A stretch of 64,000 bases of DNA from Algoriphagus zhangzhouensis (GTDB lineage Bacteria > Bacteroidota > Bacteroidia > Cytophagales > Cyclobacteriaceae), in assembly GCF_900148515.1 (NCBI RefSeq), contig NZ_FRXN01000002.1:868001-932000 (forward strand), in the 5' to 3' direction. The position numbers were made by a program, and so were the translations under genes. Under the pieces are notes generated by a model. It saw only the letters and a program-made list of their open reading frames with translations. It was not told the DNA's origin and searched no databases. Below are positions 59,735 through 64,000 of the stretch, piece by piece; position 1 is the stretch's first letter; the number at the start of each line of letters is the position of its first letter.

Positions 59735-62695
59735 ATGCAAAACAAAGGTGTCATTGTGTTTTTGACAGTTGTGATTACGGCCTTGTGTCTGTATTACTTG
59801 TCATTCACATTTGTATCTAATGGCATCCAGCAAAAAGCAACAGCTTATGCGACGGATGCTTCTGGCAATGTTGATTTTGGCCAGAGAAGAGCTTATCTAG
59901 ATTCCATCTGGAGAGAGCCAGTTTACAATTTCCTAGGTGCTGATTTCACCTATCAGGAAATCAAAGAAACCGAATTGGGTCTTGGTCTTGACCTTCAAGG
60001 TGGTATGCATGTTACTTTGGAAGTTTCCCCTGTGGAAATCGTCAAAGGACTTGCTGGTAACCCAAAAGATGCTGGTTTCAATAAGGCAGTTGACGAAGCC
60101 AAAGAAGCTTCCAAAACTTCTACAGACAAGTTTGTAAACCTATTCTATTCTGCTTGGCAGGCTAATAACTCTGGAAAAAACCTAAGTAGCATTTTCGCTA
60201 CAGCGGCAAACAGAGGTAGAATCTCATTGGAATCTTCTGATTCTGAAATTTTAGAAATCATCGATACTGAAGTTGAAAATGCGATTGATCGTTCTTTCAA
60301 CATTTTGAGAACTCGTATTGACCGATTTGGTACTTCTCAGCCAAACATTCAGAGAATCCAAGGTTCTGGTAGAATTCAGATCGAATTGCCAGGTGTGGAT
60401 AACCAAGAGCGTGTTAGAAACTTGCTTCAAGGTGTTGCAAAACTTCAATTCTGGGAAGTTGCTGAAGTAAACGAATTGGGTGGTGGCCTTGAGGCTATCA
60501 ACTCTGCTTGGGTTTCTTCAAATAAGAGTACTTCTGCTTCTTCTGATGAAACTGGAGCTACTGAAGAGCTTTCTACTGAGGACTCCCTAAGAAATGCTTT
60601 GGAAGAGCAATTGGCGGAAATTGACCCATTGAATCCAAGTAATGATGTTTCTCCAATCTTCAGCCTATTGTATCCAAACTATGGATTGGCTTATGAAGTG
60701 AGAGATACCATGATTATCAACAGAATTCTTAAGAATCCTGATTACAATGTTCTTTTGCCTCGTGATATCAAATTGCTTTGGGGTGTAAAACCATTCACTC
60801 CAGAAGGTACTTCTGATGAGGTGTTGGAACTATATGCTATCAAAGCTCCAAGAGGAACAGATGAAGCTCCTTTGGAAGGTGATGTTGTGACTGATGCTCG
60901 TCAAGCATTGGATCAAACTTCAAGACCAGCTGTATCTATGCAAATGAATGCAGAAGGTGCCAGAAAGTGGAGAGCTTTGACTGCATCAAACATTGGACGT
61001 AGAATCGCTGTTGTATTGGATGACTATGTTTATACTGCTCCAGTTGTAAACGGTGAAATTCCTTCTGGTCAGTCTGAAATCTCTGGTAATTTTACCCTTC
61101 AGGAGGCACAAGATTTGGCGAATATTTTGAAGTCTGGTTCCCTACCAGCTCCAACTCAAATCGTAGAAGAAAGCATCATTGGTCCAACTTTGGGTAAAGA
61201 AGCTCAAAGCCAAGGTATCATCTCTATGGTTGCCGGTTTGGTAATCGTAGTAGTATTTATGGTTGCTTACTATGCAAAAGGTGGTTTGGTTGCTATCTCT
61301 GCATTGGTATTCAACATCTTCTTCATCTTGGGTATTTTGGCTCAGTTGGGAGCAGCATTGACCTTGCCTGGTATTGCTGGTATCGTACTGACAATCGGTA
61401 TGTCGATTGATGCGAACGTATTGATCTTTGAGCGTATCAAAGAAGAACTTCGAAATGGTGCTGGCCTGATGGCAGCAATCAATGCAGGTTACAACAAGGC
61501 TTTCTCTGCAATCCTTGACTCCAACGTAACTACCTTCTTGACTGGTGCGATCCTTTATGCATTGGGTCAAGGTCCTGTTAAAGGATTTGCTATCGTATTG
61601 ATGATCGGTATTGCATCCTCTTTCTTCTCAGCAGTATTCATCACGAGAGTGATTGTTTCTTGGATGAGCAAGAAAGGTGACAATAGCTCAATCAGCTTTG
61701 CTACTCCATTTGCGAAAAACGCGCTTACTGGAATCAACTTTGATTTCTTGAGCAAGCGTAAAGTAGCTTATTTGATCTCTACAGGTATCATCGTAGTTGG
61801 TTTGGCTATCGCAGCTATCAGTGGATTGAAATTCGGTGTTGACTTCACAGGTGGTAGATCTTACATCGTAGCATTCGAGCAGCCTGTTGTTCCTTCTGAC
61901 TTGAAAGTTGGTTTGGATTCTGAATTTGACGGATCTGTGGAGGTGAAAACTTACGGTGCAAACAATGTATTGAAAGTGACTACCTCTTACCTAATCAATG
62001 AAGATGATGACGCTTCCAATAAAGAAGTAGAAGAAAAAGTAAAAGAAGGTATCACCAACGTGACAGGAATGACTTTCACAGAGGATGCTGAAAATTTGGG
62101 AGCAAATCAATTTGCTATCACTGGTTCTTCTAAAGTGGGAGCTACAGTAGCGGATGACATCAAAGCTTCTTCTGCTGAGGCAATGATCGCAGCATTGATC
62201 GCTATCTTCCTTTATATCTTGGTAAGATTCCGTAAGTGGCAGTTCTCTCTTGCTTCTATCATTGCGTTGATTCACGATACTTTGTTTGTGATCGCGGCAT
62301 TTGCAATTGCTAGTGCATTTGGGGCAACATTCGAAATTGATCAGGTATTTATCGCGGCAGTATTGACGGTGATTGGTTACTCTATTAACGATACTGTGAT
62401 TGTATTTGACCGTATTCGTGAAAACCTTGAAAATAGAGGTACAGGTAAATTGGTGAAAGTATTCAATGATGCGATCAACCAAACTTTGGGTCGTACTTTG
62501 ATCACTTCATTTACTACCTTGATCGTAGTACTTGTACTATTGGTATTCGGTGGTGAAGTATTGAGAGGTTTCTCTTTCGCACTATTTATCGGTGTGGTTG
62601 TAGGTACATATTCATCAGTTTACATTGCTACTCCTATTGTAGTGGATTTGATGAAAAAGGAACTTGATCAAGAAAAAGAAAAGCAAAAAGCTTAA
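59735..62695 (+). CDS. secDF: Fused protein translocase subunits SecDF
   Basis: A 986-residue fusion of SecD and SecF with twelve membrane helices, the form used by Bacteroidota. SecD half: GLGLDLQGGMHVTLEV near residue 83, a large periplasmic P1 domain, and IGMSIDANVLIFERIKEEL near 557. SecF half begins near 680 with FGVDFTGGRSY and IGYSINDTVIVFDRIRENL near 885. It uses the proton gradient to pull exported proteins from SecYEG. Strong codon bias indicates high expression. It ends at a strong terminator. Confidence 0.97.
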   Translation: MQNKGVIVFLTVVITALCLYYLSFTFVSNGIQQKATAYATDASGNVDFGQRRAYLDSIWREPVYNFLGADFTYQEIKETELGLGLDLQGGMHVTLEVSPVEIVKGLAGNPKDAGFNKAVDEAKEASKTSTDKFVNLFYSAWQANNSGKNLSSIFATAANRGRISLESSDSEILEIIDTEVENAIDRSFNILRTRIDRFGTSQPNIQRIQGSGRIQIELPGVDNQERVRNLLQGVAKLQFWEVAEVNELGGGLEAINSAWVSSNKSTSASSDETGATEELSTEDSLRNALEEQLAEIDPLNPSNDVSPIFSLLYPNYGLAYEVRDTMIINRILKNPDYNVLLPRDIKLLWGVKPFTPEGTSDEVLELYAIKAPRGTDEAPLEGDVVTDARQALDQTSRPAVSMQMNAEGARKWRALTASNIGRRIAVVLDDYVYTAPVVNGEIPSGQSEISGNFTLQEAQDLANILKSGSLPAPTQIVEESIIGPTLGKEAQSQGIISMVAGLVIVVVFMVAYYAKGGLVAISALVFNIFFILGILAQLGAALTLPGIAGIVLTIGMSIDANVLIFERIKEELRNGAGLMAAINAGYNKAFSAILDSNVTTFLTGAILYALGQGPVKGFAIVLMIGIASSFFSAVFITRVIVSWMSKKGDNSSISFATPFAKNALTGINFDFLSKRKVAYLISTGIIVVGLAIAAISGLKFGVDFTGGRSYIVAFEQPVVPSDLKVGLDSEFDGSVEVKTYGANNVLKVTTSYLINEDDDASNKEVEEKVKEGITNVTGMTFTEDAENLGANQFAITGSSKVGATVADDIKASSAEAMIAALIAIFLYILVRFRKWQFSLASIIALIHDTLFVIAAFAIASAFGATFEIDQVFIAAVLTVIGYSINDTVIVFDRIRENLENRGTGKLVKVFNDAINQTLGRTLITSFTTLIVVLVLLVFGGEVLRGFSFALFIGVVVGTYSSVYIATPIVVDLMKKELDQEKEKQKA

Positions 62696-62713
62696 GACAA
62701 GCTGAATTATAAA

Positions 62714-62751
62714 AAGAAGGCCAGCCCAATTTTGGGTTGGCCTTCTTTTTT
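62714..62751 (+). terminator. Rho-independent terminator after secDF
   Basis: A 15-base stem AAGAAGGCCAGCCCA/TGGGTTGGCCTTCTT with one G-T wobble, a 4-base loop and a T6 run. Confidence 0.92.
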
Positions 62752-62778
62752 GGTATTTATCTTAGAAAAACTCTTAAT

Positions 62779-64000
62779 TCAGGGAGTTTTAATTTTATAA
62801 ACTTTCCCGTCAAATTTTGTCATCAGGTAAAGTTGACCTGTTTTATCCTGACCAAATTTCAAGTCAACTCTTTTGCAGTCGCAAAGCTCTTTGATAGTCA
62901 TTTCTTTGCCATTGTAGATGACTTTCCATGATTCCACTTTTGGCTGATCCCCTTTCAAATCACTGATATACAATTTTCCGCCCGGTACATCTCCAAACAA
63001 GAAATTGCCTTCTAATTCTCCTGATGGGATAAAGTATCCTGCAATAATTGCATTGAGCTCATCATGATCCAATTGGATCAAAGGATAGGTTGATCCTAAT
63101 TCTGCATCATCGGCAGGCAATGGGAAAAGATCACTCATATTGCCATATGGGTTAATCAAAAATGTACCTTCACGCTGCGGCCAGCCATAGAATTTACCAG
63201 GTTCGATTTTATTCAATTCTTCGATGTTGTGATGGCCGATTTCCGATGCTAATAGCTGACCATCAGGACTCCAAAAGACTCTGTTTGGGTTTCTGAAACC
63301 ATAGGCATAAACTTCACCTGCTTTGTTAGGATCACTTGCAAAAGGATTGGATGCAGGGATTCCATACTTTCCATTTTTACTGTTTCTTCCGCTTGGGTCA
63401 ATTCTTAAAATACTGCTCCAAGGGAGTCTTCCTTGATGATCTGGAATAAAGGCAAAACCATTTTCTGCACTGCCTCCATCTCCTACACCGACATACAAAA
63501 GCCCATAATCCTCATCCCCTGGCTTTGACTTAGGATTGAAAGCCAATTCCTGGACACCATGGATTTGAGTCGGGACGTCTATTCTGAAAAATTCTCTTCC
63601 CTCTCCGACATATGGAGTTCCTTTTGGATTATTAGTTTTCCATTCTGTCAACACCCATTGCATCTTGACAGGAATACTGTCTGCATAAGCAAAATCCGCA
63701 GGAGCTGTTCCACCAGGTACTGTGTGAGAGGTGTAAAGTATTCCATTATTCACAAAATCTGGGTGAAAAGCCCAGCTTCCAAAGCCTGTAGCAAGTCCGG
63801 GCTTGGAGACCATTTCTGGTCTTAGTTTTTTGAGATTGAGGTATTCAACTGGCTTGCCATTGATGATTTCATACATCACCCCATGCTGATCTTGGAGGAA
63901 AGTTCTTCCAAAAACTGGTTCGGATTCCAGTTTGGTGATTTTCGCAAGTGGTGTAATTGTGTCTGTTGGAGGTACCTGAAAGAAAAACTCCAATTCCATC
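62779..64000 (-). CDS. PQQ-dependent sugar dehydrogenase-like beta-propeller, 5' end cut by the window
   Basis: At least 406 residues; the frame is still open at the right edge, so the N-terminus (signal peptide or a heme domain) may be missing. It matches the glucose/sorbosone dehydrogenase propeller: GSWAFHPDF near residue 73, YVGVGDGGSAENG near 168, ILRIDPSGRN near 197, AYGFRNPNRVFW near 234 and the QREGTFLINPYG segment near 275. Such enzymes oxidise aldose sugars in the periplasm. A small Cys pair (ELCDCKR) near 373 is unusual. Confidence 0.85.
   Translation of the reverse strand, partial: MELEFFFQVPPTDTITPLAKITKLESEPVFGRTFLQDQHGVMYEIINGKPVEYLNLKKLRPEMVSKPGLATGFGSWAFHPDFVNNGILYTSHTVPGGTAPADFAYADSIPVKMQWVLTEWKTNNPKGTPYVGEGREFFRIDVPTQIHGVQELAFNPKSKPGDEDYGLLYVGVGDGGSAENGFAFIPDHQGRLPWSSILRIDPSGRNSKNGKYGIPASNPFASDPNKAGEVYAYGFRNPNRVFWSPDGQLLASEIGHHNIEELNKIEPGKFYGWPQREGTFLINPYGNMSDLFPLPADDAELGSTYPLIQLDHDELNAIIAGYFIPSGELEGNFLFGDVPGGKLYISDLKGDQPKVESWKVIYNGKEMTIKELCDCKRVDLKFGQDKTGQLYLMTKFDGKVYKIKTP

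Noticed and set aside
61991..62482. Long minus-strand open frame (163 codons) opposite secDF
   Set aside because: Cys/Arg/Asp-rich composition of an antisense shadow; the plus frame is the clear SecF half.

Overview
The window is a 64 kb stretch of chromosome from a member of the Bacteroidota, most like the Cyclobacteriaceae/Algoriphagus group of the Cytophagales. The basis is gene content and signals: TAnnTTTG -7 promoter elements, very little Shine-Dalgarno sequence, a YtxJ-type bacillithiol-system protein, DUF4403 and CarboxypepD_reg/TonB outer-membrane proteins, a fused SecDF, NhaD, and the LptC/CNNM/PpiD envelope cluster. The genus is inferred; no rRNA or other marker is present. Coding density is high: no gap exceeds about 200 bases. 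I see no tRNA, rRNA, CRISPR array, transposase or prophage.

Layout. 1-8.2 kb: the end of a CpsB-type phosphatase, an NAD-dependent epimerase, a TPR protein, a ComA-type phosphosulfolactate synthase, a DUF368 lipid-carrier translocase, aroE, purU, alr and tag. 8.2-12.3 kb (minus): nhaD, an amino-acid dehydrogenase and anmK. 12.3-20.1 kb (plus): coaX, then an envelope-biogenesis series (beta-barrel protein, TPR protein, lptC, a small membrane protein, CNNM/CBS protein, PpiD-like foldase). 20.1-30.1 kb: DUF493, pterin dehydratase, rsmI, inositol monophosphatase, AEC transporter, two small unknowns, glyA-tatC-rpiB, a lipoprotein, a nuclease/phosphatase, pheS and a fasciclin protein. 30.2-38.4 kb is the most accessory part: a secreted beta-helix/PDZ protein, a Fic-wHTH protein behind two near-identical palindromes, a GH29 alpha-L-fucosidase and a TonB-type receptor. 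38.5-42.1 kb: YtxJ, DUF4403 lipoprotein, a HEAT-repeat protein and an LGFP-repeat metzincin. 42.2-49.0 kb: an acetate module (DUF4212, sodium:solute symporter, acs) next to a cNMP/CBS/DUF294 regulator and DEDDh exonuclease, with a 57-residue membrane protein on the opposite strand between them. 49.1-52.2 kb: ZIP transporter, apbE, ruvB. 52.3-56.2 kb: pgl-zwf and divergent gnd, the complete oxidative pentose phosphate branch. 56.2-64 kb: an unknown gene, a four-helix-bundle gene flanked by inverted purine/pyrimidine repeats, a LOG-family hydrolase, rdgB, udk, a small membrane protein, secDF and the end of a PQQ-type sugar dehydrogenase.

Most of the window is housekeeping and envelope biology. 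The points most worth a second look are the twin palindromes before fic, the repeat-flanked four-helix-bundle gene, the ComA homologue in a bacterium, the LGFP-metzincin without a visible export signal, and a recurring promoter arrangement in which TAnnTTTG lies only 4-6 bases before the start codon, suggesting leaderless mRNAs. I did not find a clearly new multi-gene system.
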